Shown: positions 36,360 to 43,897 of the stretch, in pieces
Position numbering within the stretch: position 1 is the first letter of the stretch
How the letters are laid out: every line of letters starts with the position of its first letter
NCBI GenBank assembly: GCA_023415825.1
Contig: JAEZJF010000024.1
Span: 186,001 to 250,000 of the forward strand
Direction: 5' to 3'
Source: Bacillota bacterium
GTDB lineage: Bacteria; Bacillota; Clostridia; DSM-8532
DNA length: 64,000 nucleotides
Translations under genes and position numbers: made by a program
The notes under the pieces: generated by a model
Database searches by the model: none
Seen by the model: the letters and a program-made list of their open reading frames with translations, nothing else
Told to the model about the DNA's origin: nothing

Positions 36360-37682
36360 ATGCTGAAAAACTATTTCGAACTTGAGAAAAGAGGTACAAA
36401 TGTTAAAACCGAGGTTCTTGCCGGTATTACCACATTTGCTACCATGGCGTACATTCTGATTGTACAGTCCAACATGATGAAGGATGCCGGAATGAATCCT
36501 AATGGTGTATTGATTGCAACCGCACTGATGTCCGGTATCTTTACACTTATGTCTGCTTTCTACGCAAAAGTCCCCTTTGCACTAGCCCCCGGAATGGGTT
36601 CCAATGCCATTATGGCCTATTCGATTGTCGCAACCGGCCAAGCGACATGGCAGGTGGGTGTAGGTTTCTTTGTCGTCTCCGGTGCTATTCTCGTACTATT
36701 GACCCTTTTCAAAGTCCGTGAGGACATGGTTCGCGTTATGCCTAAGAACTTGAAAATAGGTATCGGTGCTGCCGTGGGTATCTTCTTGGCAAGATTGGCT
36801 ATTGTAAACGGTGGATATGTCCTTAAAGACTTTTCAGCCCTCGGTGATTTCTCCAACCCCAGTATTCAACTGGCCTTTATCGGTCTTGCTATTACCGTTA
36901 TCCTCAATTATATCCGCGTGGATATTAAGGGCAAGCAGTACCAGCTTCGCGGTGCAATGCTTATTTCCATCTTACTCACAACCATTGTCGGTGTATTCAT
37001 GGGTGTGGTAAAAATGCCTTCCTCTTTGATCAGCTTTGATCTCAGTGCCCTAGGTGAGGTAGCTTTCAAGGCCGATGTTGTCGGTGTCTTTACCCTTGCC
37101 AATTTGCCCGTTTTAATTTTCTTCCTGTTCAGTGATTTCTTCTCCACCATGGGTACAAGCCTTGGCCTTGCCAGCAAGGCCCAAATGCTTGATAAAGACG
37201 GTAACTTTCCCGGTATCAGCCGCGTGTTCCTGACGGATGCTGTGGGTACTTCTATCGGTGGACTTTTTGGTATAACCAATGTTCAGACCTTTGTAGAATC
37301 TGCTTCCGGTATTGAAGCTGGTGGACGCACAGGACTTACATCTGTTGCAACAGGTATTATGTTCTTTCTGGCCATGTTCTTTTCACCTCTGTTCCTGATG
37401 ATACCAAGCGCAGCAACAGCTCCTGTACTTATTTTGATCGGCGCATCCATGCTTCAGGGCCTGAAGGATGTTGACTTTACAACAGCAGAATGGACTCCTC
37501 TTGCTCTTATGCTGCTTACAACAGCCTTTACAGGAGATTTCGTTCTAGGGGTTGCTCTGGGTGTCATTGTTAATGTAGTGATACAGCTTGTTCAGTATGT
37601 CTTTACCAAGGAACGCAGCAAGATTCCCTCAATCGGAACCTTTATCATGGCTGCTGTCATGTCTATCAAGTTCTTCATCTAA
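36360..37682 (+). CDS. NCS2/AzgA-type purine permease
   Basis: The 440-residue membrane protein has about 12 segments and the AzgA/PbuG-type start LEKRGTNVKTEVLAGITTFATM, then PFALAPGMGSNAIMAYSIV and ESASGIEAGGRTGLTSVATG, the conserved substrate and ion site. These carriers import adenine, guanine or hypoxanthine with protons. Its gene is 70 nt after ade, so it should share the riboswitch-controlled transcript. Substrate preference cannot be read from sequence, although adenine or hypoxanthine would fit the neighbour. Confidence 0.92.
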   Translation: MLKNYFELEKRGTNVKTEVLAGITTFATMAYILIVQSNMMKDAGMNPNGVLIATALMSGIFTLMSAFYAKVPFALAPGMGSNAIMAYSIVATGQATWQVGVGFFVVSGAILVLLTLFKVREDMVRVMPKNLKIGIGAAVGIFLARLAIVNGGYVLKDFSALGDFSNPSIQLAFIGLAITVILNYIRVDIKGKQYQLRGAMLISILLTTIVGVFMGVVKMPSSLISFDLSALGEVAFKADVVGVFTLANLPVLIFFLFSDFFSTMGTSLGLASKAQMLDKDGNFPGISRVFLTDAVGTSIGGLFGITNVQTFVESASGIEAGGRTGLTSVATGIMFFLAMFFSPLFLMIPSAATAPVLILIGASMLQGLKDVDFTTAEWTPLALMLLTTAFTGDFVLGVALGVIVNVVIQLVQYVFTKERSKIPSIGTFIMAAVMSIKFFI

Positions 37683-37707
37683 CCTTCCTATAAATTCCTT
37701 ATACACG

Positions 37708-37740
37708 AGAAAAACAGCCGATCATAACGGCTGTTTTTCT
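37708..37740. terminator. Bidirectional terminator between the purine permease and the WYL gene
   Basis: AGAAAAACAGCCG (37708-37720), a 7-nt loop and CGGCTGTTTTTCT (37728-37740) make a perfect 13-bp hairpin with T-runs on both strands, between convergent genes. Confidence 0.9.
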
Positions 37741-37756
37741 TATGAATAAAATGATG

Positions 37757-38734
37757 CTAAATACGGTTTTTTAACAATGCCTTCTGGGCTTTTACCCGCT
37801 CCTTCATCAAATCCACAAAGTGGGGCGGTGATAGAACCTTCAGTACAGGACCAAACCCAAGCAGCCGAATCAATAGTTCTGTTTCATCATTTTTGTTGTA
37901 ATAAATCTCACTGGTACAAATTCCTGTATTTTCGTCATATTCACTGCGCTTTTCATAGGATGAAAACTCAATCATGACTCGTTCTATGGCTTTACGCTCG
38001 TTGGTAATCTCTATCACCACCGGTTCTTTGCACTTCACTTCATGCAGATATTCCTCTGCTTGAAAATCCTGCGGTACTTGTTGTTCTGACATATGGATAG
38101 CTGTAATACGGCCAACATTAATCGTGCTGTATTGAGTTTTGCGATTCTTTGAAATCTTACCGACATATACACGAAACTTATCGTCTTTCTCCGAGTACTC
38201 CAATTTAAGCGGTACACAATGGCATTGCCGGGAGAGGCCTTCTTTGTTTCGATATGTCATTTTTATTGGAGTATGGCTTTTAATTGCACAAAGCAAAAGC
38301 AAAAACCGCTCACGATACCCCTCATCAGAATAATTGTCCCCATCGCTGAATTGATCAAAAGCATAGAAAGTTTCCCGTGAAAAAAGTGGTGAAATATCCT
38401 TAAGATACTCGGTAAGCCGTTCTAGTTCTGTATCGGTGAAAAATAAGCCAAATCGCGGATCAGATAATAGGGCTTTTAGCCAACTGAGTTCCAAAGTAGA
38501 CAAAGGCTTCTCGGGGACGCTTTTTAGGCTGCTTAAAAACAAATCGCCTTTCTGTTCCAGCAGCTTCCATCCATTCTTAGTAGTAAGCTTTGGCATAAGG
38601 TAAATAGCGCTTTCTGAAAAACCACAGTTTTGTACCAGTGACTCTATATCAGGTTTTGAAAGCGAAATACGGGATAACAGCTTCTCAGTGATATTAAAAT
38701 AGCAGCTATAGATTTCTGAGAACAACTCCATCAC
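37757..38734 (-). CDS. WYL-domain regulator-like protein (second of pair)
   Basis: This 325-residue protein carries a central-to-C-terminal WYL-type domain (residues about 155-320), with KSHTPIKMTYRNKEGLSRQC and the downstream strand block VPLKLEYSEKDDKFRVYVG. The N-terminal 150 residues are helical, without an obvious classic HTH. WYL domains sense nucleic-acid-derived or nucleotide ligands in many stress and defence regulators. Its start overlaps the end of the first WYL gene by 4 bp, so they are coupled. The pair is divergent from the slipin-rtcB operon and is a good candidate to control it. Confidence 0.8.
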   Translation of the reverse strand: MMELFSEIYSCYFNITEKLLSRISLSKPDIESLVQNCGFSESAIYLMPKLTTKNGWKLLEQKGDLFLSSLKSVPEKPLSTLELSWLKALLSDPRFGLFFTDTELERLTEYLKDISPLFSRETFYAFDQFSDGDNYSDEGYRERFLLLLCAIKSHTPIKMTYRNKEGLSRQCHCVPLKLEYSEKDDKFRVYVGKISKNRKTQYSTINVGRITAIHMSEQQVPQDFQAEEYLHEVKCKEPVVIEITNERKAIERVMIEFSSYEKRSEYDENTGICTSEIYYNKNDETELLIRLLGFGPVLKVLSPPHFVDLMKERVKAQKALLKNRI

Positions 38735-39963
38735 CCTTGACCTCCATAAAGATCGGCCATACGGCGCATATCACCGTAGAAGCGATTAATAACGCCTATA
38801 TTATCACCTTCTAATTTGATGATTCTGCCTGTAAAGGTTTTAATCCAACGCATCATTTCATTGGTGTCATATACATCAATACTGTAAAGATACGTGTTTT
38901 CATCAATCTTCTCTATTTTACCGCCTTTTCCTTCCCGCTTCAGGCGCCGTATGATATGCTGTTCAGTTCTATCATCGATATAAAGCGTCATGGCAATATG
39001 TTCGGGTGCTCTTTCTGCAGAAATAGAAATTCCAAAGCTATGGGGCTTTCTTTTATTAAAGTCGTCAATATATTCATTGGCTTTTTCGCATTCGTCCAAT
39101 AGCTTAACACTTTTTATGTAATCCAGCCGGCAAGCAGTAAAGCGCTTTCGTCCAACACCACGCACAATCAAATACTGACGGCCGGTTTGGGTACTGGTAT
39201 ATACTTTTAACGGATAGCCCTTTAGGGTGGAAGAGGCACCACGGGCTCCTTTTACGTTGGTAAATTCAATGGATCGATGCTGTTCAATAGCATTTACAGC
39301 AGTCATCAGAACAATATCCTCCAGAGGATGGCTTAAAAAGTGATGCTTAAATAGGAAAACGGAGCTGTCCCTGTCAAGCCTATCCAACAGATAGCTTCCA
39401 ATCTCCGAAAACTGCGCTGCTTCGGAAAAGAAGGAAATCATGTCAGGAAAGTTCTCACCGATATTCAAAAGATCGTCAAACTGATATGGAGAAAGCGAAT
39501 AGGTATGAGCCTTTCCTTGCTTTTCATATTTTAATAGTCCGAGATCAACATACTCTTTACATTTAATCCTCACTGTTTGCGGGTCAAACAAAAGGCCATA
39601 ATCCAAGCTGATAGAGTCGGCGATTTGTTCAACTGACAACTCTCCCACTCTGCTCAGAACATCAAGAATGAAAAAATGAAGCTGGATATCATTATCGGTG
39701 AAACTTTTAGCCTTAAAAGCTTTGTGGAGAGGGTTGTGCTGAAGCGTAGTCGTATCTACCGAGATGAAAACACACTTGCCATTTTTGCTGTAATCCCATC
39801 CGATAGAATCTCCTAAATAATTTTCTATGCGGCGACGCTCATTGTCATAGGTTCGTCCGCTTTTCCTGTCAAAAGCAGAGCGACCCTTAAATCCATTAAT
39901 AAAAAAATCACGCATATAATCACGAATACGGTCAAAATTCTTTATCAGCTCGCTATAGGCCAT
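38731..39963 (-). CDS. WYL-domain transcriptional regulator (first of pair)
   Basis: The 410-residue protein is read from ATG 39963, which has GGGAGGTG directly upstream; the five-codon longer start overlaps that site. An N-terminal region (residues about 1-160) contains a winged-helix-like part, LSRVGELSVEQIADSISLDY and then VDLGLLKYEKQG. The WYL domain spans about residues 195-330 (HRSIEFTNVKGA and YPLKVYTSTQTGRQYLIVRG). It lies head-to-head with the RNA element and the slipin-rtcB operon. In Proteobacteria RtcR controls rtcBA; a WYL regulator may take that job here (inference). Confidence 0.82.
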   Translation of the reverse strand: MAYSELIKNFDRIRDYMRDFFINGFKGRSAFDRKSGRTYDNERRRIENYLGDSIGWDYSKNGKCVFISVDTTTLQHNPLHKAFKAKSFTDNDIQLHFFILDVLSRVGELSVEQIADSISLDYGLLFDPQTVRIKCKEYVDLGLLKYEKQGKAHTYSLSPYQFDDLLNIGENFPDMISFFSEAAQFSEIGSYLLDRLDRDSSVFLFKHHFLSHPLEDIVLMTAVNAIEQHRSIEFTNVKGARGASSTLKGYPLKVYTSTQTGRQYLIVRGVGRKRFTACRLDYIKSVKLLDECEKANEYIDDFNKRKPHSFGISISAERAPEHIAMTLYIDDRTEQHIIRRLKREGKGGKIEKIDENTYLYSIDVYDTNEMMRWIKTFTGRIIKLEGDNIGVINRFYGDMRRMADLYGGQG

Positions 39964-40031
39964 GTTTTCACCTCCCAATCCGTTCTTTTTAATGTTATAC
40001 CGAATTCACGAGAGCTCGCAACTTTTTTTAA

Positions 40032-40060
40032 ATGAAAACCACTACTTTCCATCATACAAT
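40032..40060 (+). promoter_or_regulatory. Candidate promoter of the tRNA-like RNA/slipin/rtcB operon
   Basis: TACAAT at 40055-40060 is a good -10 box. The hexamer 17 nt upstream, ATGAAA (40032-40037), is a weak -35, as expected for a promoter needing an activator. No GG-N10-GC sigma-54 motif is visible, unlike proteobacterial rtcBA. Transcription would start near 40067, at the base of the first hairpin. Confidence 0.4.
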
Positions 40061-40066
40061 AAAGAT

Positions 40067-40181
40067 GTCGCAGGCAGCGACAAACAACCGAGCGCAGCAG
40101 TTTGGCCGGAAACGGCGACTGCGCGGCGCCGTGAATTTAAAGATCGGCGTTCAGAATCGGCTGATGCACCTTTCAAGTGCA
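40067..40181 (+). ncRNA. Structured 5' domain of the rtcB-operon RNA
   Basis: This stretch holds several helices and no convincing reading frame. GTCGC/GCGAC (40067-40081) forms a 5-bp hairpin. GCGCAG (40092-40097) pairs with CTGCGC (40119-40124), enclosing GCCG-GAAA-CGGC with a GNRA tetraloop. TGCAC (40165-40169) pairs with GTGCA (40177-40181) around a 7-nt loop. It leads directly into the permuted tRNA-like module. The helices were found by eye; alternatives exist in the GC-rich part. Confidence 0.6.
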
Positions 40182-40189
40182 ATGAAGAA

Positions 40190-40257
40190 TCAACGTGTCG
40201 GAGGTTCAACTCCTCCCTTTGCCAAATGGCAGAGTAGCTTAGTGGTAGAGCAGTTGA
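40190..40257 (+). ncRNA. Circularly permuted tRNA-like module
   Basis: Read in order: TCAAC (3' strand of the anticodon stem, 40190-40194), variable loop GTGTC, T-stem GGAGG, T-loop TTCAACT, CCTCC, acceptor 3' strand CTTTGCC (40217-40223), linker AAAT, acceptor 5' strand GGCAGAG (40228-40234), TA, D-stem GCTT, D-loop AGTGGTA, GAGC, A, and GTTGA (5' strand of the anticodon stem, 40253-40257). All four tRNA helices form: acceptor 7 bp with one G-U, D-stem 4 bp with one G-U, anticodon stem 5 bp, T-stem 5 bp. U8, A14, G18-G19, A21 and the TTCRA T-loop are present. The 3' half comes first and the anticodon loop is open. It is either a tRNA mimic, like YrlA Y RNA, or a permuted tRNA needing processing and ligation; RtcB is encoded downstream. 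Confidence 0.85.
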
Positions 40258-40280
40258 CGAAATTTTTATCAGTGTTCCCA

Positions 40281-40447
40281 TGCAATCTTGCTGTCTGAGA
40301 CAAATGTCTAGGACAGAGCAGATTGACTGCCCAGTGGAATGAACGGATACCGTTTTGATCCCGGAAAGGCCATACAGATTGTACCGCTTTTCCTGTGACA
40401 AGACTGAAGCTCTTCCCCGCAGTCAATCTGTGGGATTGCAAACCCGC
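40281..40447 (+). ncRNA. Structured 3' domain between the tRNA-like module and slipin
   Basis: An 11-bp perfect long-range helix pairs CAGATTGACTG (40319-40329) with CAGTCAATCTG (40420-40430). Within it are AACGG/CCGTT (40342-40354) and GGAAAGGC/GCTTTTCC (40363-40370 with 40386-40393), the latter enclosing TACA/TGTA. Before it, CTGTC/GACAG (40291-40316) encloses AGAC/GTCT. After it, GTGGG/CCCGC (40430-40447) has the loop ATTGCAAA, which can pair with TGCAAT at 40281-40286. The domain ends about 25 nt before the slipin ribosome binding site, so it could be part of the same RNA or a control element for slipin-rtcB translation. Confidence 0.65.
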
Positions 40448-40485
40448 TATTGAAATGCCCTCTACTATAGAAAGGAAGTGTAAAT

Positions 40486-41595
40486 ATGAAAGTCATTATT
40501 AAAGACCATCAAAGAGGATTTTTAATTCGTAACGGAAGGTTCATTAAACTGTTGATGCCCGGCAAGCACAACTTTTTAGGTCTGAGCGGCTACGAGGTAC
40601 TTATGGACGAAATCAATGACAGTGTCAATACATATTCAATTCCATTGGAAGTATTGCTAAAGGATGAAGCCTTTCGTTCCAGCGTTTTGGTTGTCAATAA
40701 AACAGAAAACGCTGTAACACTTCTTAAAAAGGACGGTGTACCTTTTAAAGTTTTGGATGGCATTCGTCATGTTATTTGGAATACCGATAATCGTTACCAG
40801 ATAGAGGTTATTTCCTGTAAGGACCCGTACATACCTGCCGATTATTCTAAAGAAGCATTAAAAGTGGTTCCTTCCTACCTGTATAATAAAATTGTAGTAG
40901 ATAATGGCACCATAGGTTTCCTATACTTCGACGGGAAGCTCCAAAAACAATTGGATGCAGGCGTTTACTTCTTTTGGAACAACCAGTATGCCATCACCTG
41001 TGAGACTGTAGATATCAAGCAGCAGCAATTGGAAATCGGCAGCCAGGAGATTCTGACCTCAGACCGTGTTTCCATTCGCCTGAACATTTTGGCAAGCTAT
41101 AAAGTAGTTGAACCTAAGATGTTTGTGGAATCTATCAGCCGTCCTTATGAGCAAGTTTACAGCTTTGTTCAGATGACAGTCAGAGAGCTCATTGGGCAAA
41201 AGCGGTTTGATGAAATTCTGGAAGAGAAAGACCAGATTTCAACTCATATGCTTGAAGTTTTGAAGCAGAAACAAGCCTCCCTTGGGGTAGCCTTTTCTTC
41301 GGCAGGCATTAAAGATATCATCTTACCCGGCGATGTACGGGACATTATGAATCGTGTTCTGATTGCTGAGAAAACCGCACAGGCCAATGTTATTGCCCGG
41401 CGTGAGGAGGTAGCCTCTACCAGAAGCCTGCTTAATACAGCCAAGTTGATGGAGGAAAATGAGACCCTTTACAAATTAAAAGAGCTGGAATATCTGGAGA
41501 AAATTTGCGACAAGGTCGGCAGTATTTCTGTATCGGGCGGTGACCTGCTCGGTCAGCTGCGTGACATTATTGGAATAAAAAAAGAAAGTGCGTGA
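40486..41595 (+). CDS. Slipin/SPFH (band 7) family protein linked to RtcB
   Basis: The 369-residue protein has an SPFH domain (residues about 145-310): DGKLQKQLDAGVYFFWNN, then EILTSDRVSIRLNILASYKV, and then SSAGIKDIILPGDVRDIMNR with a long helical, probably coiled-coil tail. The N-terminal half (residues 1-140) begins IIKDHQRGFLIRNGRFIKLL and seems to be a second, related beta-rich region. Unlike typical slipins there is no N-terminal membrane hairpin, so it may be soluble. SPFH proteins form large rings or scaffolds. Slipin-type genes are known neighbours of rtcB; its end overlaps the open start of rtcB. AAGGAAG precedes the ATG. Confidence 0.85.
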   Translation: MKVIIKDHQRGFLIRNGRFIKLLMPGKHNFLGLSGYEVLMDEINDSVNTYSIPLEVLLKDEAFRSSVLVVNKTENAVTLLKKDGVPFKVLDGIRHVIWNTDNRYQIEVISCKDPYIPADYSKEALKVVPSYLYNKIVVDNGTIGFLYFDGKLQKQLDAGVYFFWNNQYAITCETVDIKQQQLEIGSQEILTSDRVSIRLNILASYKVVEPKMFVESISRPYEQVYSFVQMTVRELIGQKRFDEILEEKDQISTHMLEVLKQKQASLGVAFSSAGIKDIILPGDVRDIMNRVLIAEKTAQANVIARREEVASTRSLLNTAKLMEENETLYKLKELEYLEKICDKVGSISVSGGDLLGQLRDIIGIKKESA

Positions 41596-41600
41596 GAACT

Positions 41601-42803
41601 ATGAAAGAAGTTATGGGTGCCTTTAATTCAGCCAAGGTATTTACGGATACCGTTGAGGAACAGGCACTCGCTCAAATTAAAGAGCTATGTGACCAGGAAT
41701 TTTCAGCCGGCAGCCGTATTCGCATCATGCCCGATGTTCATGTAGGAGCGGGTTGTACCATTGGCACCACAATGACGATCACAGATAAGGTTGTCCCCAA
41801 CCTGGTAGGCGTGGATATCGGCTGCGGAATGGAAACTGTCCGTTTTTCCTGCAAACGGTTCGAGGTGCAGAAATTAGATAAGCTGATTTATGAACGCATT
41901 CCGTCCGGTATGAATGTTCGTAAACAACCCCATGGCTTAAACGAAGAAATCGACTTAAGTAAGCTTTACTGCCGCACCGAAGTCGGGCTGGACAGAGCAC
42001 AGAAAAGTATCGGTACCTTGGGCGGCGGAAACCACTTCATTGAGGTGGATACAGATGACGAAGGCAGTCGCTATTTGGTCATTCATTCGGGCAGCCGCCA
42101 TTTAGGCTTGGAAGTGGCTAATTATTATCAGCAGGAAGGCTATAATGCCCTAAACCATAATGGCAAGGCAGCAATACAGGAATTAATTGCCTCATATAAG
42201 GCACAGGGCCGGGAAAAAGAAATCCAGCCTGCCATAAAAGCCGCTAAAAGCCAGGTGCTGACGAACATACCGTTTGCATTAGCTTATGTATCCGGTGACT
42301 TGTTTGAAGCCTATATCCACGATATGCGAATCGTTCAGCATTTTGCTATGCTGAACCGCAAGGCCATGGCGTTAGAAATCATTAAAGGTCTGAAGCTTTC
42401 CGTCGAAGAACAGTTCACAACCGTACATAACTACATTGATACTGATTCCATGACTTTGCGTAAAGGAGCCGTATCAGCGCAGAAAGATGAAAAGCTTTTG
42501 ATTCCCATCAACATGCGAGATGGGAGCCTAATCTGCGTCGGAAAGGGTAATGAGGATTGGAACTGCTCGGCACCTCATGGAGCGGGTCGCTTATTCAGCC
42601 GAAATGCCGCAAAACAGAACTTTTCCGTGTCCCAGTTCAAAAAGGAAATGGCCGGGATTTACAGTACTTCCATAAGTGCCGACACCTTGGATGAATGCCC
42701 CATGGCCTATAAAACGATGGATGATATTGTGGCAAACATCGCACCTACTGCGGAAATAATAAAAATAATCAAACCTGTCTACAATTTTAAGGCAGGCGAA
42801 TAA
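41601..42803 (+). CDS. rtcB: RtcB family RNA ligase
   Basis: The 400-residue protein is the RtcB 3'-phosphate/5'-hydroxyl RNA ligase, which uses GTP and Mn and joins 2',3'-cyclic-phosphate ends after endonuclease damage or splicing. Visible motifs are IRIMPDVHVGAGCTIGTTMT, LVGVDIGCGMETV with the metal Cys, LGGGNHFIEVD, VIHSGSRHLG, and CSAPHGAGRLFSR with the guanylylated His near residue 330. An upstream GTG (41592) overlaps the slipin stop by GTGA; ATG 41601 aligns better with the family start. It lies in an operon with slipin and the tRNA-like RNA. Natural substrate is unknown; the neighbouring RNA is the obvious candidate. Confidence 0.95.
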   Translation: MKEVMGAFNSAKVFTDTVEEQALAQIKELCDQEFSAGSRIRIMPDVHVGAGCTIGTTMTITDKVVPNLVGVDIGCGMETVRFSCKRFEVQKLDKLIYERIPSGMNVRKQPHGLNEEIDLSKLYCRTEVGLDRAQKSIGTLGGGNHFIEVDTDDEGSRYLVIHSGSRHLGLEVANYYQQEGYNALNHNGKAAIQELIASYKAQGREKEIQPAIKAAKSQVLTNIPFALAYVSGDLFEAYIHDMRIVQHFAMLNRKAMALEIIKGLKLSVEEQFTTVHNYIDTDSMTLRKGAVSAQKDEKLLIPINMRDGSLICVGKGNEDWNCSAPHGAGRLFSRNAAKQNFSVSQFKKEMAGIYSTSISADTLDECPMAYKTMDDIVANIAPTAEIIKIIKPVYNFKAGE

Positions 42804-42805
42804 GC

Positions 42806-43897
42806 CTATGAAAGGGACCTGTACATCTTTTCAAGATTCTTTTCCATCTCGGTGACTAGCTTGAACTGCGTACGGGTCCTATCAAGGTTATGGCCTTCAC
42901 GATGGACTTTAAAATAAGTATCCCCATTTAAAAAGTCAGTCAAAAACCTGATGCCGCATTCAAAAGTCATCATTTTAGCAGAAATGGGCAGATATTCTAG
43001 CTCTGTTGAAGTTAAAGAGCCTGCGGTCGATTCTAAAAACCCCTTTGTAAAGCTATCATAAAGTTTTAAATCCATGCTTACTTTTGTCAGATCCCTTTCA
43101 TCTTCAGCACCGGTATTTGTACCTGTTCGTATGGAATCCCCAAAATCGTAGAGGGAAAGTCCGGGCATCACGGTATCGAGGTCTATGACACAAATTCCTT
43201 CGCCTGTTTGATCATCAATCATGACATTGTTGAATTTGGTATCATTATGTGTAACTCTCAACGGCAGTTTTCCTTCATTCAAGAGATCAACAAGTATAGA
43301 AGCATCTTTCTCTCTTTCCATTGCAAACAGGATCTCAGCCTTAACACCGGAAGCCCTATTAACAGGGTCCTTTTCAATTGCATCGATCAATGCTTCAAAG
43401 CGCTTTTTTGTATTGTGAAAATGGGGTATGGTTTCAGACAATTGTTCAGCAGGAAAGTCGCTAAGCAATCTTTGAAACTTACCAAAAGCCTTTCCACCGT
43501 TATAGAAATGAGTCGGGGTTTCTACGATGTCATAGGTCTTTGCATCCTCAATGAACACATAGCCTCTCCAATATTCCCCTGCCTCACTTAAATAAAAGCT
43601 CTTGCCTTCTATCGTAGGGATAATGTTCAATGTTTCTCTTTCCGGGTTTCCGCCAGCTGTAATAATTTTTTTTCTGAGATGTTCGGTAATGCTTTCTATA
43701 TTTTTCATAAGACTTGCGGGGTCTTTGAATATTCTATGGTTGATTCTTTGCAGGATGTATCTGTGCATCTTTCCGTTTGCTTTTCTGAAGTATGCGGCAT
43801 AGGTATCGTTGATGTGCCCCGAGCCATAGGGAAGGGCTTCAGTAAAGGTGCCTTCAAAAGTGAAATTTCTTACGATATCTTTAAAACCAGTGCTCAT
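42806..43897 (-). CDS. APH-fold sugar kinase, NahK-like
   Basis: The 363-residue aminoglycoside-phosphotransferase-fold kinase has the Brenner motif RVTHNDTKFNNVMID near residue 210 and the metal motif CVIDLDTVMPGLSLYDFGD near residue 230. The N-terminal GSGHINDTYAA and KMHRYILQRINHRIF segments match N-acetylhexosamine 1-kinase (NahK), which makes GlcNAc/GalNAc-1-phosphate. The upstream nucleotidyltransferase overlaps it by 4 bp, so kinase and NDP-sugar synthesis are coupled, a plausible amino-sugar salvage pair. Substrate is inferred from homologous operons. It is convergent with rtcB, with a 2-nt gap. Confidence 0.82.
   Translation of the reverse strand: MSTGFKDIVRNFTFEGTFTEALPYGSGHINDTYAAYFRKANGKMHRYILQRINHRIFKDPASLMKNIESITEHLRKKIITAGGNPERETLNIIPTIEGKSFYLSEAGEYWRGYVFIEDAKTYDIVETPTHFYNGGKAFGKFQRLLSDFPAEQLSETIPHFHNTKKRFEALIDAIEKDPVNRASGVKAEILFAMEREKDASILVDLLNEGKLPLRVTHNDTKFNNVMIDDQTGEGICVIDLDTVMPGLSLYDFGDSIRTGTNTGAEDERDLTKVSMDLKLYDSFTKGFLESTAGSLTSTELEYLPISAKMMTFECGIRFLTDFLNGDTYFKVHREGHNLDRTRTQFKLVTEMEKNLEKMYRSLS

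Noticed and set aside
40190..40257. Ordinary tRNA gene
   Set aside because: The halves are in reversed order, there is no anticodon between them, and the acceptor stem is closed by AAAT without an encoded CCA.
40032..40441. Several open frames of 80-120 codons over the rtcB leader on both strands
   Set aside because: They have no ribosome binding sites or recognisable protein features, overlap one another, and cross the strong RNA helices. RNA structure explains the region better.
40067..40450. Natural permuted group I intron-exon arrangement (tRNA exons flanked by intron halves)
   Set aside because: The exon order would fit, but I could not find the conserved P4-P6, P7 or terminal-G core elements in the flanks. 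Not excluded by calculation, only by eye.
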